NCBI RefSeq assembly: GCF_900167975.1
Contig: NZ_FUZU01000003.1
Location: 62,001-126,000 of the forward strand
Reading direction: 5' to 3'
Length of the DNA: 64,000 nt
Source: Ohtaekwangia koreensis
GTDB lineage: Bacteria; Bacteroidota; Bacteroidia; Cytophagales; Cyclobacteriaceae
A program made the position numbers and the translations under genes. Shown here piece by piece: positions 46,679-56,179 of this stretch (position 1 is its first letter; each line of letters begins with the position of its first letter). The notes beneath the pieces are model-generated. The model was not told the origin of the DNA. It saw nothing but the letters and a program-made list of their open reading frames with translations, and did not search any database.

Positions 46679-49600
46679 TTATGGATTTAAAGAGGGGAAA
46701 AACGAATTTATTTTACCCGTAACATCGTCATAATAGAACTCAATTCTGATCTTACCATCTTTCGAATAGCCAAAATATTGGTTTGATGTATTAGGCACTA
46801 GACCACGATTATTTCTAACAGCATGTTCTGCTTCTTCCAAAATTCTTGCTTCATCCCAACTATCGGGAAAGAAAGTCGATTTACCACCATTACCAGTTTT
46901 AGCAATCTCTATCCCGTTAGGTCCTTTGGCAAATACTTTTGCTTCGTATACTCCGGCCGTGTTTTTTGGTATTGTGATTTCGATACGCGCGTTGCCTCCT
47001 AATTCATCAATGGCACTTTTAGAATGACATCCCGTAAATTTAAAAGTTCCATTCGCCTTAGCGTCAAATTTAATTTTACGAATATGGTCGATTCTACTCT
47101 TAAGCGCGAGATTTACATCTATTGTAATTTCTTTAAACGGTTTTTTAAGTATCCTTTCATTTAGAAAGGCGATAAACTTTTCCTTATCCTTAGTGACGGA
47201 AATTTTCAGTTTTACTTCAATCTTGTCGAGAACACTTCGAAACTTTGGGCTCGCAGCAATCCAGGTTGCAGTCCCGGTAATCAGTCCGCTTGCTGCTGAA
47301 TTTTGAATAACAGGTTTCCAGTCCATTTCAGTTATTACATCAGTCATGCCTGGATCTTTTCCTTGTTGCTTTATCTTGGTATATGCTATCCCATATTGTT
47401 TACTTGTTTCGGTGGCAAAGCCTGTTACAGCTCCACCCAATGCGGATAATCCAGCCTTAAGTTTTCTGCTCGCATTTGGTGATATAAAAGAAGGCAGGTT
47501 AGCCATTGCACAAGATATACCAGCCGATACAACAGCTTCCGTCTTACTAAATTCTTTATAACCTGTAATGGCAGAAAAATCTGCAAAGGCAGGTTTATTT
47601 GATTCTGGTATAGCATCATCGAACTGCATGGTTATCCATATAGCGGTATAGTACATGGAAAAGTCAAGACTTGCTCCTGTTAAACATTGCACGACTTGTG
47701 CAAGCAATTCATTGTCTTCATCATTCTCTAGTATTGGAATGACAAGTGCAGGATCGTGAATGAGATCCCATTGATACTTATGCAACGCTATACCATCCGG
47801 ACGAGTGTCCATCAAGTTGTCGGTTGTACCGGTTGCTAATGATGCATAAGTTTTATAGGTGTGTTCAAGTCGGAAGGCTCCGTGTCCTAATTCATGAGCG
47901 ATTGTTTTTATCAATGACCCGCCCCGCGCCAGATCCATGTAGATGAACCCTGCCGTTTTCTTTCTCGGCATATACCCGAGCTTTGTTTTGCTCTCTGAAC
48001 CGGATACAAGAAAAAGATAGTATGTATCTTCCTCCAATACTTTCTTCTGCTCATACTCGCTGATGAGCGTTTCCATCTCAGCAGTATAATTGGACAGGAA
48101 TTCGCTATCGCCATCATCGAGTCCATTATCGTCTACATCGTATGCACTGGCAAACGGTAGATCTGTCTGTACCTGCCACTGCACAACTGCTTTACCATAT
48201 ATAGCGTTTAACTGCGACTGTATTTCTTGTGGCGACACATCCAATGTTGTTGCGTTCACCGGCACGAGCACCAACTTGCGTATCACTTTGCTATAGCTGA
48301 TCACATTCAGACTTCCGGCTTCCGTTAAGATCTCTTTGCCGTCAGCACCGGTTTTCCGTATATAGGCTGTAACTTCATTCTTATCACCGTTTCCATAGCC
48401 GTGCACGCGAACATTTACTTCCTGTGGATTGGTACCGCGCTGGGCCTGTAGAGCTCCCGTTGTAGAACGGAATACAAGATCTTGTGGCAAAGGACTACCC
48501 TGCTGAGCCGAATATGCTTTTACCAGGTCGAACGAACCGGTTGCTACAGCTTTCCACGGAATATAGTATAGCTCCTTACCCTTTTGCTTTGCATCATAAT
48601 TCGACTCATGATACGGTCTATATCGCAAGCGATCGAAACCATATACTGCATTGTCTGCCTGTGCAAAATCGATGGTATACGCTACGCTATCGATAGCATC
48701 AGGAGACTTGCCTTCAAACTTTTCCTGAATCTCTTTAAATGTCTTTTCAGCCTCATCTCGTTTCTTTTTGGCTGCTTCTTTTTCTTCAGGAGATGTTGCC
48801 GCAGTATAGGCGGCATTGGCTTTATCGTATGCCTGCTTGCTCTCTTTTAGTTGTGTAACATCCTGGCGGATTTCATTGGAAAGCTCCGATGGTAATTCTT
48901 CTTTTGCCTCTTTTACAACTTTGTCGGTAAGACTGCTCAATGCAGCAGAGTCCATGGTAATGGTGAGACCTTTCAATCGTGATACCAACCCTTCATAGCC
49001 GCGGAATTGATCGAGTGTCTCATCGATATCTTTTATACCATCACCTTTCCCTCCATATTTCGTTACTACCTCTCCTGCTATGAGTTGATAGCCGGTATTT
49101 ACCTGTATACCACTAAAGGTTACACTCACTTTTGCCTTTCCTAAAAACGGAACTGTCACGTATCCTTTACCGGTATAGGTACCCGTGCCGCTTACTTCCT
49201 GTATCTTCACAGGAAAATCACCCGCGCGAAAAATATCACCAACCTTGAGGTTTTGTATCGGCTCTTTATTGGATATATCCGGATCGGGTACAATACTACA
49301 GTTGACAAATGTTTCTGAATTTCTCGCCGGTACTTCAACAGTTTTGATTTCACTGAATGTTGGCTGATCAGTATTGCAGAATGCGCCCACGCGATATTCA
49401 TATACCAGTCCTGGTTGCATATCGTATACCAGCGCCATGGCCTGTTCTGTTTTCTGATCGAACCATGTAGCATCATCTTTACTCTTTTCTCTATAGGTAA
49501 CAACATAAGATCGGTGATTGCGATCGGCCACCCAGTTAAACTCCAGATTACCAAATGTACCGGGTGTCGCTGCTATACCTGCCGGAGGCGGACACGTATC

Positions 49601-50470
49601 CTGATAGGTGAACCAGTATATTTCGCTATAACCTTGGTTTCGAAATACATCGACATCTTCTATACCGCTGCGTGCACGCGCGCGTACACGCCAGCCATAG
49701 CGTTTACCAACGATCAGCAACGGTTGTGACGGACCATAGAGAAGGGTTGTAGTGCGTGTAGTCGTTTCATATAGCGGAGCTGCCGATTGAAAAACAATTT
49801 CCGGTGCCAGTGATGTGTCCCATAACTCAACCAGTTGGAAATCATACTCAGTTTGAAAAGCAGAGTTCGGAGAATTCAGGTGACGCGGTGTCCATTGGAA
49901 GATAATGTTCTGCGGTTCTTTATAAGCAATCGCTTCACCTTTACGTGGTACATTTAGTAATGGAGGATCGCTCAAACTTATCCATGCCATGGCACATCCC
50001 TTACCACTGGCTACCTGTCCGGAAGACACTTCTATTGCTTCGAAACAGAATTGATAAAATCCTTCGGGGAGGCGGGCCTGCTGCATATACTGTTGCCGCG
50101 TGATGCCCGAGAAGTCCATGTTCTCAGGATTAAAATACGGAGCGAGATCTGATAATGAAAGGCGCACCGGCACACCCGCATCCAATGCTATCACCGGTAA
50201 ATCTGCATACGCCTTCGTCCGCAGTTGTACGGTCTGACTTTCAATGATCATTCGAAGCCGTACATTCAGAATTGGCTTATTCAGATCGCGGTTCGTAAGA
50301 ATCACTACGAGCTTCTCCCGACCGGAGGCATAGTATTCACTTAACTGAAGTGTATAGGGCGGACGAAGTTGTGTATTTACCTGCACAGGAAATTGCGCCC
50401 ATGCGGTTTGGCACAACAACAACATGAATATACTTTTGAATAGTATCTTCCGTGTAAAAACACCTGGCAT
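46679..50470 (-). CDS. Polymorphic toxin: fibronectin-III, coiled coil, zincin protease, C-terminal EndoU-like RNase
   Basis: The protein has 1263 residues with a signal peptide (ending AWAQ). Order: an N-terminal beta-rich surface domain (25-180); two fibronectin-III-like domains (about 190-395); a further beta region; a Lys/Glu-rich coiled coil (about 525-590). A zincin follows with HELGH (859-863), a third His at 870 and a Met-turn NLM (885-887). Next come Gly/Ala-rich hydrophobic segments (about 925-1060) and a C-terminal domain (about 1110-1263) matching bacterial EndoU nucleases: His1129 (DHIRKI), His1149 (GCHSKS), VYEAKV, Lys1197 (GGKSTFFPDSWDEARIL). The start at 50470 gives the best signal peptide; 50515 is possible. 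The protease may release the tip, which is inference. EndoU toxins cut RNA in target cells. An immunity-like gene follows after 5 bp. Confidence 0.82.
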   Translation of the reverse strand: MPGVFTRKILFKSIFMLLLCQTAWAQFPVQVNTQLRPPYTLQLSEYYASGREKLVVILTNRDLNKPILNVRLRMIIESQTVQLRTKAYADLPVIALDAGVPVRLSLSDLAPYFNPENMDFSGITRQQYMQQARLPEGFYQFCFEAIEVSSGQVASGKGCAMAWISLSDPPLLNVPRKGEAIAYKEPQNIIFQWTPRHLNSPNSAFQTEYDFQLVELWDTSLAPEIVFQSAAPLYETTTRTTTLLYGPSQPLLIVGKRYGWRVRARARSGIEDVDVFRNQGYSEIYWFTYQDTCPPPAGIAATPGTFGNLEFNWVADRNHRSYVVTYREKSKDDATWFDQKTEQAMALVYDMQPGLVYEYRVGAFCNTDQPTFSEIKTVEVPARNSETFVNCSIVPDPDISNKEPIQNLKVGDIFRAGDFPVKIQEVSGTGTYTGKGYVTVPFLGKAKVSVTFSGIQVNTGYQLIAGEVVTKYGGKGDGIKDIDETLDQFRGYEGLVSRLKGLTITMDSAALSSLTDKVVKEAKEELPSELSNEIRQDVTQLKESKQAYDKANAAYTAATSPEEKEAAKKKRDEAEKTFKEIQEKFEGKSPDAIDSVAYTIDFAQADNAVYGFDRLRYRPYHESNYDAKQKGKELYYIPWKAVATGSFDLVKAYSAQQGSPLPQDLVFRSTTGALQAQRGTNPQEVNVRVHGYGNGDKNEVTAYIRKTGADGKEILTEAGSLNVISYSKVIRKLVLVPVNATTLDVSPQEIQSQLNAIYGKAVVQWQVQTDLPFASAYDVDDNGLDDGDSEFLSNYTAEMETLISEYEQKKVLEEDTYYLFLVSGSESKTKLGYMPRKKTAGFIYMDLARGGSLIKTIAHELGHGAFRLEHTYKTYASLATGTTDNLMDTRPDGIALHKYQWDLIHDPALVIPILENDEDNELLAQVVQCLTGASLDFSMYYTAIWITMQFDDAIPESNKPAFADFSAITGYKEFSKTEAVVSAGISCAMANLPSFISPNASRKLKAGLSALGGAVTGFATETSKQYGIAYTKIKQQGKDPGMTDVITEMDWKPVIQNSAASGLITGTATWIAASPKFRSVLDKIEVKLKISVTKDKEKFIAFLNERILKKPFKEITIDVNLALKSRIDHIRKIKFDAKANGTFKFTGCHSKSAIDELGGNARIEITIPKNTAGVYEAKVFAKGPNGIEIAKTGNGGKSTFFPDSWDEARILEEAEHAVRNNRGLVPNTSNQYFGYSKDGKIRIEFYYDDVTGKINSFFPSLNP

Positions 50471-50531
50471 AACGTTAACGATTTTCAGTATATATAGCAT
50501 GGACATCCAATTCATCGACAGAGAAAATTTA

Positions 50532-53500
50532 CTAATAGATCGTTACGCGAAGTATATAGTTTCCTTTGGCAGTTTCCAGCAGCAGGAAATATACTCCGGA
50601 AGCAAGGTTCAGATCATACGGTAACTCATAGCGCGCACTGCCGAGTGCCTGACGATCATCTACAATAACATTGCTTGCCACCGAAATCATCCGCAAGCGA
50701 ATCGGAGTCTGTTCGCGTAACCCAACGATGGCCGAAAATTTACCATCGGTTGGATTCGGGGAAACGGTAAACTCTTCCAGGAATGGTGACTCATTCTTCG
50801 TATCCTCATCGAATGTACCGGCTACAACCACAATTGCCTTGGTGAAATCTTTTTCACAGCCCTGCAAGTAGGCGCGCATATATATATTGTACGTTCCTGT
50901 ATCGGCGAAGGTGAGTTCGGCTTTGTTGATCAACGAAGCCGTAAATTCAACTTCATCCTCTGAGGCCCACCACGTAACACTGTCGGGTTGAGGATCGCTG
51001 ATGTTAACGAGTGTAACCAGTTTATCTTTAAAGGCCTGTGTGGTAACGATAAACTCTGCGCCTATAATTACCTCTATGCGTCTGATGGTGATATCATCTT
51101 CACCGTGGCAATCATGTGAATCCACTACATGTACAGCATAGGTCCCGTTCGCTGAAAGTGTGACTGCGCTGGTCTGCGCAGTAAAGCCGTTAGGGCCACT
51201 CCACTGGTATTGTGCTGCGAGGTCATCAATCGATGCATCGGCTATATATACCTGATCGGTGCATAGCGTGCGGTCTCTACCGAGGTCAACATTTACAGGA
51301 GCCGGATCAATCAACTCATATCTTCGATAGTTTATGCAATCATTATCATCGGTGATTTGTACGGTATAGATACCCGCTGACAGTTGCTGTATATCTTCCG
51401 TCTCTTCACCATTGCTCCAGCTATACTTGTAAGGGGGTGTTCCGTCAACCACGGTAATATCAATGCTTCCGTTTTCATAGCCAAAACATTGTGGGTTTGT
51501 AAGCAAACTATCTACCTGCAGCGGTGAGGGGGAAACAACATTGCCATTGGCTGTAGCAGTACATCCTCTAACATCTTTCACCAGGACAAAGTAACGCCCT
51601 TCGATGAGATTTATATTCAATGCTGTCGTTGCACCATCCGACCAGCTATAGGTATAGGGCAATGTACCTCCGGTAGAGGTAACTTCTGCACTGCCATCCG
51701 TTCCTGAGCTACAGCTTATCGGTGTAGTCGTAACAGCTGCCGTTAACACATCGGGTTCTACCAATAAAAAGGGATCCGATACTTTAGCAATGTTATTCTT
51801 ATCGAGAATTCGCACCCTATATATACCTGTCTTCAACTGCGTGGCGATGCTATCCTGTTGTGTAATCGACTGAGGAGTCCCTCCTAGATCTTTGAGCCAT
51901 TCATACCGGTATGGAAGATCATTCTGATACGGCACACCACCTTTTGCATGTGCCACCAGTTCGCCATCGTCATATCCATGACAACTTACAAAATGCCATT
52001 CGGCTATCGCTACAACCAGAGGTGGCGGTTCAATGAGGCGAAATATATCACTCACCACAGCACATCCTTTGCGATGATCGGGATGTGCCAAAGCATATTG
52101 GCTATCGTATGCGCGCAGTTGATAATATCCATCTCCAAGACTATCGATGTTCGCCTGATAGCCTTGTCCAAGCGGTGCGTTGTTATAGAGTGAATCGGGC
52201 AACAGGTTAACAGGGTCAAACCACTGCACGGTATAGCTTTGATCCGGAAATGGCGTACCGCCCACAAGTATAGTCTCTATATATCCATCTTTATAGTGAT
52301 AGGCACGTGGATCGGTAGTTTTAGAAAAACCAACGTGCAGCGAGTCAGTCGGCTGATTTACCAACACCGCTTTGGCGCGGGCTGCATCAACACACTGATT
52401 GCCATCCATCACTTTAAAACCATATATACCGTAACGAAGAAATTCCAGTGTATGCGTTGTTGCCTCTGCAAATGTTACCAGCACCGAATCCCTAGCACCA
52501 CCAGGCAAATACTGAAAACGATAATTGCCAACACCACCATCGGCAACGAGATGAATTTTACCGTCACCTCCATCGTGACAATGTACTGCCTCCGGTGTAA
52601 GCGTTGATGTAATCGGTCTGGGCCTCATCAACTCAACGTTGCGTGCATGGTTTATTGGATTGTCCGTAAACGTAGGCACCTCTTTAAATTTACCGAGTAG
52701 CCTGATCTGATAATTTCTGTCCGAAAAAAGTCTGCGTGGCCAGGTGAAACTGTTATCGGCCTCGAGTGTAACATCAATAAACTGATCGATCGTCACTGAA
52801 TTGTCTGCTGCATCGGTAACCAGAATCGTGAGACTTTCCGGCTCTCCGATCCCACTTACATGCAAAGGCCTGTTGAAAATTACTTTGAATGATCCGTCTT
52901 GTGGTTTATCAAAGCAACGATCGGGATCTGGTGTAACGGACACTATATTCGGAGCAGAAAGCCTTGCCGAAAGTGTGAGCGTTTCGGATTCAGCACCGTT
53001 ACAATCCACAATGATCTTGAAGAATATATTGTTGTTATGATACTTCCAGAATTCATCGCCGAGAATATCATAACCGGATATATTTAACCGACTTTGTCCT
53101 TGAAATTTAGCAGGAAGGTTTGTCCAGTTCACACCATCCAAGCTATATACCCAGTGGTAGAAAGACGCAGGATTTCCGCGAGGCCCCAGTAGCACAACTC
53201 GATTACTGGTATCCGAGGGCAATATATAGGAAGTGCTTGGCCCGTACTTCAATGGGAATTTAATCTTCTTGTATACAACCCTAAGGCTACCCGCAGGAGC
53301 ATCCGGAAAAAGATTGAACGGATACGTAACATCCAGACTATTTGTGAAAGCCGGCAAGTTAAATGTATGTGACGTGTTAAATGCGCGGACGATACGGCCA
53401 ACAACGGTTTGACCTGAAGTAGTTAATAAAACAGAGCGTACATCAGATTTTAATAAGATAACGGAGTCCTTTCTGTTTACCGCGGTGTTTCTGGACCATG

Positions 53501-54080
53501 AGTCCAGGTAGCCCGCGAAAACACGATCGCTGCCAGTGGTAAACATGGCATCCAATGCATAGGATGTTCTCCTGCGATTGGTACCGTTGTTTGGCATTGA
53601 CAAGGTTGTGGTGAGACGATTCGATGCCGGTTGAATATCTACAGTAAGTTCGCTGCTGTTAAATCCTCTGAAAACATTTCGGTATAGTCTGTTCACACAT
53701 GGGTAATCGGTATTGAGATCCAAAGGCAGGTATATATTTCCTTCATCAATTCTTCTATAGCCACACGAACGGTATCGGGGACTTTGCCTGTGCGCTTTAC
53801 CAAACGCGATAACACGTCTTACGCGGTTATCACTTCGAAATGAAAATTTACGATAGAATGCCACCGTACCACCGCCACCATGTCCGTTGCTTACAATGGT
53901 TTGCGATGTCCCATCTTCAAATTCCAGGATGATATCATAGCGGCTTCCACAGCCTGAACTCAGATCGCCTCCATAGTTTACACCACCGGATACAGTGATC
54001 ATGTATTCATTCGAAAAATCAGTCTGCGCGGCAGCCTGATAGAAAACTAAAAACAAACAGAATTGTAAAAGTCTTTTCAT
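50532..54080 (-). CDS. SprB-repeat surface protein with T9SS type A sorting domain
   Basis: The protein has 1182 residues with a signal peptide (ending QAAAQ). The N-terminal half is unassigned beta-rich sequence (including CGSRYDIILEFEDG and VRRVIAFGKAH). From about 480 to 925 it contains tandem Ig-like repeats, the last being SprB repeats (PISCSSGTDGSAEVTSTGG, PYKYSWSNGEETED, GIYTVQITDDNDC), and then another Ig-like domain. The last 85 residues form a T9SS type A sorting domain (FTVSPNPTDGKFS, LASGVYFLLLETAKGNYILRVTIY). It is therefore secreted and surface-attached by the type IX system, like the gliding adhesin SprB. It lies in the middle of the gene train, upstream of the toxin gene, and is the most direct link between this locus and T9SS. 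Confidence 0.88.
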   Translation of the reverse strand: MKRLLQFCLFLVFYQAAAQTDFSNEYMITVSGGVNYGGDLSSGCGSRYDIILEFEDGTSQTIVSNGHGGGGTVAFYRKFSFRSDNRVRRVIAFGKAHRQSPRYRSCGYRRIDEGNIYLPLDLNTDYPCVNRLYRNVFRGFNSSELTVDIQPASNRLTTTLSMPNNGTNRRRTSYALDAMFTTGSDRVFAGYLDSWSRNTAVNRKDSVILLKSDVRSVLLTTSGQTVVGRIVRAFNTSHTFNLPAFTNSLDVTYPFNLFPDAPAGSLRVVYKKIKFPLKYGPSTSYILPSDTSNRVVLLGPRGNPASFYHWVYSLDGVNWTNLPAKFQGQSRLNISGYDILGDEFWKYHNNNIFFKIIVDCNGAESETLTLSARLSAPNIVSVTPDPDRCFDKPQDGSFKVIFNRPLHVSGIGEPESLTILVTDAADNSVTIDQFIDVTLEADNSFTWPRRLFSDRNYQIRLLGKFKEVPTFTDNPINHARNVELMRPRPITSTLTPEAVHCHDGGDGKIHLVADGGVGNYRFQYLPGGARDSVLVTFAEATTHTLEFLRYGIYGFKVMDGNQCVDAARAKAVLVNQPTDSLHVGFSKTTDPRAYHYKDGYIETILVGGTPFPDQSYTVQWFDPVNLLPDSLYNNAPLGQGYQANIDSLGDGYYQLRAYDSQYALAHPDHRKGCAVVSDIFRLIEPPPLVVAIAEWHFVSCHGYDDGELVAHAKGGVPYQNDLPYRYEWLKDLGGTPQSITQQDSIATQLKTGIYRVRILDKNNIAKVSDPFLLVEPDVLTAAVTTTPISCSSGTDGSAEVTSTGGTLPYTYSWSDGATTALNINLIEGRYFVLVKDVRGCTATANGNVVSPSPLQVDSLLTNPQCFGYENGSIDITVVDGTPPYKYSWSNGEETEDIQQLSAGIYTVQITDDNDCINYRRYELIDPAPVNVDLGRDRTLCTDQVYIADASIDDLAAQYQWSGPNGFTAQTSAVTLSANGTYAVHVVDSHDCHGEDDITIRRIEVIIGAEFIVTTQAFKDKLVTLVNISDPQPDSVTWWASEDEVEFTASLINKAELTFADTGTYNIYMRAYLQGCEKDFTKAIVVVAGTFDEDTKNESPFLEEFTVSPNPTDGKFSAIVGLREQTPIRLRMISVASNVIVDDRQALGSARYELPYDLNLASGVYFLLLETAKGNYILRVTIY

Positions 54081-54103
54081 AGATCCTTACCCAATAGCGT
54101 GTA

Positions 54104-56179
54104 CTAATATTTAACCTCCAACCATTTAATCTTGCTCACCTCTCCTTTTCTGGTGACTACCCGTATACCATAGCTATACTCGGTATTTACGGCTAGCTTC
54201 TCGTCTACTGTGCGTTTCTCCTCGCGCTTGAGTACACGCCACAGTGTAGCAGGAGATCCCTTTATAGCTTTATAGAGCTGATACTCCTCAACGTTATCCT
54301 GCGAATCGCGCCAGAACAATTCGATGTAACGGTTTTGCCGGTCGATGTATACATCAAAAGCATTCACCGTTATATCACCGGGTCTGCGAATAACTTTTAT
54401 GCTTACCGGTGCTGAAGGTTTTGATTCAAGACCGCTGGAATCGCCTGCCACCAATGTATAGGTATATACAGTACCGCCCGCTACATCGGCATCCTTATAC
54501 TCACCACTTGTGTGTGCTCCAAATTTTTTAATCTGCTTCCACTCCTTCTGCTCTTCACTCTTCCTGTAGATAACGTGTGATGCCACATCATCATCATGGC
54601 AATCAGACCAGCGCAGCAATACTTCATTTCCCGTCAGTTCACATTTTGTAAACAACGGACTGGTTGGAGGAATAATATCCGGTTTAACCGCGGCTACCGG
54701 TGTTGAGAAAGCCGATTGATTATAGCGTTGATCCAACGCCGTAACCGTATAGTATACTTTGCGATTGGTGATGCGCATGCTTACGCTATCTGTAAAGGTC
54801 GTCCCGATATACACTGTATCGGTGAGCGGTGTGGGTTCCGCTGTCTTTACATATGTACGGAATATCTTATATCCATATATATCTTTCTCGGTATTGGGTG
54901 CCCAGGTAATGGTGGCAACACCGAGTGAATCGATTACAGCCCTTATGCCCTGAGGAGCCTGGGGAGGTATACTATCCACGGGCTGCACCAGCACAGACAT
55001 GGATGTGCGCGACTCTCCGCTTACAGCATCGGCCGTGATGGTAAAGTAGTTTGTTGGGAAAAGTTTCGTATACCGAAGTATACGTTGGGTAGCCGGTATA
55101 TTTTGTATTACTGGTATATAAGGGCCTTCTTCGGTCGGTGATTGACTGAGTGTAAAGCCGCGAATCAATGCATTGCCGGCTCGTTCGAAAGACCAGCTGA
55201 GTTCCAGTTCACCAGCTTCATTGATCACCGACTTGGTGATATGGGGCACATACTCGAGTATCTTTTGACCAACCCCGGATACTTTCGCAGAAGGCGGGCC
55301 TATCTCGCTAAACGAAGTTACTCCGCGCACGCGATAGTAATAGGTAACGTTATTCATGCCCAATGCATCTACGTAGTGAATTCTGCCGGAAGGCTTTACC
55401 GCATCACTCTCACTCATTTGCATGATGGGGCGCTCACTGATCCTGTAGAAATTCTTGCCGTCCGAGGAACGCTCGATATAGTATGAGTTATAGTAATCTT
55501 TAAGTGAGTTATAGTCCCAGCTGATCACTGCAGTTTTGTCACTGAATTGTGCTAATACTTCTGTCGGTTCCGGGAGTGGCTTGTAATCTTTCAAGCCAAT
55601 GAACACTGCTGCCGAATCAATCACCAATTGGCCCGATGGAACTTTTGATTTTATCCGATAAAGATACTTTTCATTTTCTTTTACATCGGTATCGGTCAGC
55701 CCCCAGCCTGCCAGTTGTGCCATGGTAAAATTCTGATCGGCCGCATAGAGTGAGAGTGCAAAACGCTGTTCAAGCTCCTGACCTTTATTGATGGACGATA
55801 GTATAGTCTCTTTATCCGTACTGCTTACTTCGAAGCTTTCACCGTACAAGGCCTGTGCTATAATGGCTGCATACTCGTTGCTGTTGGCAGGTACAATCCA
55901 TGCACTTTGTTCGGCAGGCTTCAGTATACCTATATATTTACGTTCCGGTGTTCTCAGAATAACGCTGTCGCGGATAACGGTATACCGCACTACCTCGAAA
56001 CCATGTTGGTTGGACAGCTTCCATGCACGCGGCTGATTTACAGCCCAGCGTATGAGGATCTGTTTTTTCTGCGCGCGACCAATAGCTTTTACGAAGTTTG
56101 TTCGCTGGCTGTACCCGGTCAGGGCCGTGCAGCAAATAATCAGTAGAGTGATGAATATATAGAGGCGATCTTTTTTCAT
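54104..56179 (-). CDS. Secreted multi-fibronectin-III protein
   Basis: The protein has 691 residues with a signal peptide (ending GYSQ). The first 190 or so residues are a distinct beta/alpha region with RWAVNQPRAWKLSNQHGFEVVRYT. About five fibronectin-III domains follow from 205 to the end (AVISWDYNSLKDYYNSYYIERS, TYYYRVRGVTSFSEIGPPSA, ATITWAPNTEKDIYGYKIFR, RWSDCHDDDVASHVIYRK, LFWRDSQDNVEEYQLYKA, each partial). No enzyme, no lipobox and no T9SS sorting tail. The start overlaps the stop of the 1550-residue gene by 4 bp. Such fibronectin-III partners recur in Bacteroidota toxin or adhesion loci; a structural role is inferred only. Confidence 0.87.
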   Translation of the reverse strand: MKKDRLYIFITLLIICCTALTGYSQRTNFVKAIGRAQKKQILIRWAVNQPRAWKLSNQHGFEVVRYTVIRDSVILRTPERKYIGILKPAEQSAWIVPANSNEYAAIIAQALYGESFEVSSTDKETILSSINKGQELEQRFALSLYAADQNFTMAQLAGWGLTDTDVKENEKYLYRIKSKVPSGQLVIDSAAVFIGLKDYKPLPEPTEVLAQFSDKTAVISWDYNSLKDYYNSYYIERSSDGKNFYRISERPIMQMSESDAVKPSGRIHYVDALGMNNVTYYYRVRGVTSFSEIGPPSAKVSGVGQKILEYVPHITKSVINEAGELELSWSFERAGNALIRGFTLSQSPTEEGPYIPVIQNIPATQRILRYTKLFPTNYFTITADAVSGESRTSMSVLVQPVDSIPPQAPQGIRAVIDSLGVATITWAPNTEKDIYGYKIFRTYVKTAEPTPLTDTVYIGTTFTDSVSMRITNRKVYYTVTALDQRYNQSAFSTPVAAVKPDIIPPTSPLFTKCELTGNEVLLRWSDCHDDDVASHVIYRKSEEQKEWKQIKKFGAHTSGEYKDADVAGGTVYTYTLVAGDSSGLESKPSAPVSIKVIRRPGDITVNAFDVYIDRQNRYIELFWRDSQDNVEEYQLYKAIKGSPATLWRVLKREEKRTVDEKLAVNTEYSYGIRVVTRKGEVSKIKWLEVKY

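Noticed and set aside
46679-50470. Toxin carrier as a T5SS, T6SS or T7SS effector
   Set aside because: No filamentous hemagglutinin repeats, PAAR/VgrG, Rhs or LXG/WXG motifs are visible; only FN3, coiled-coil and zincin parts.
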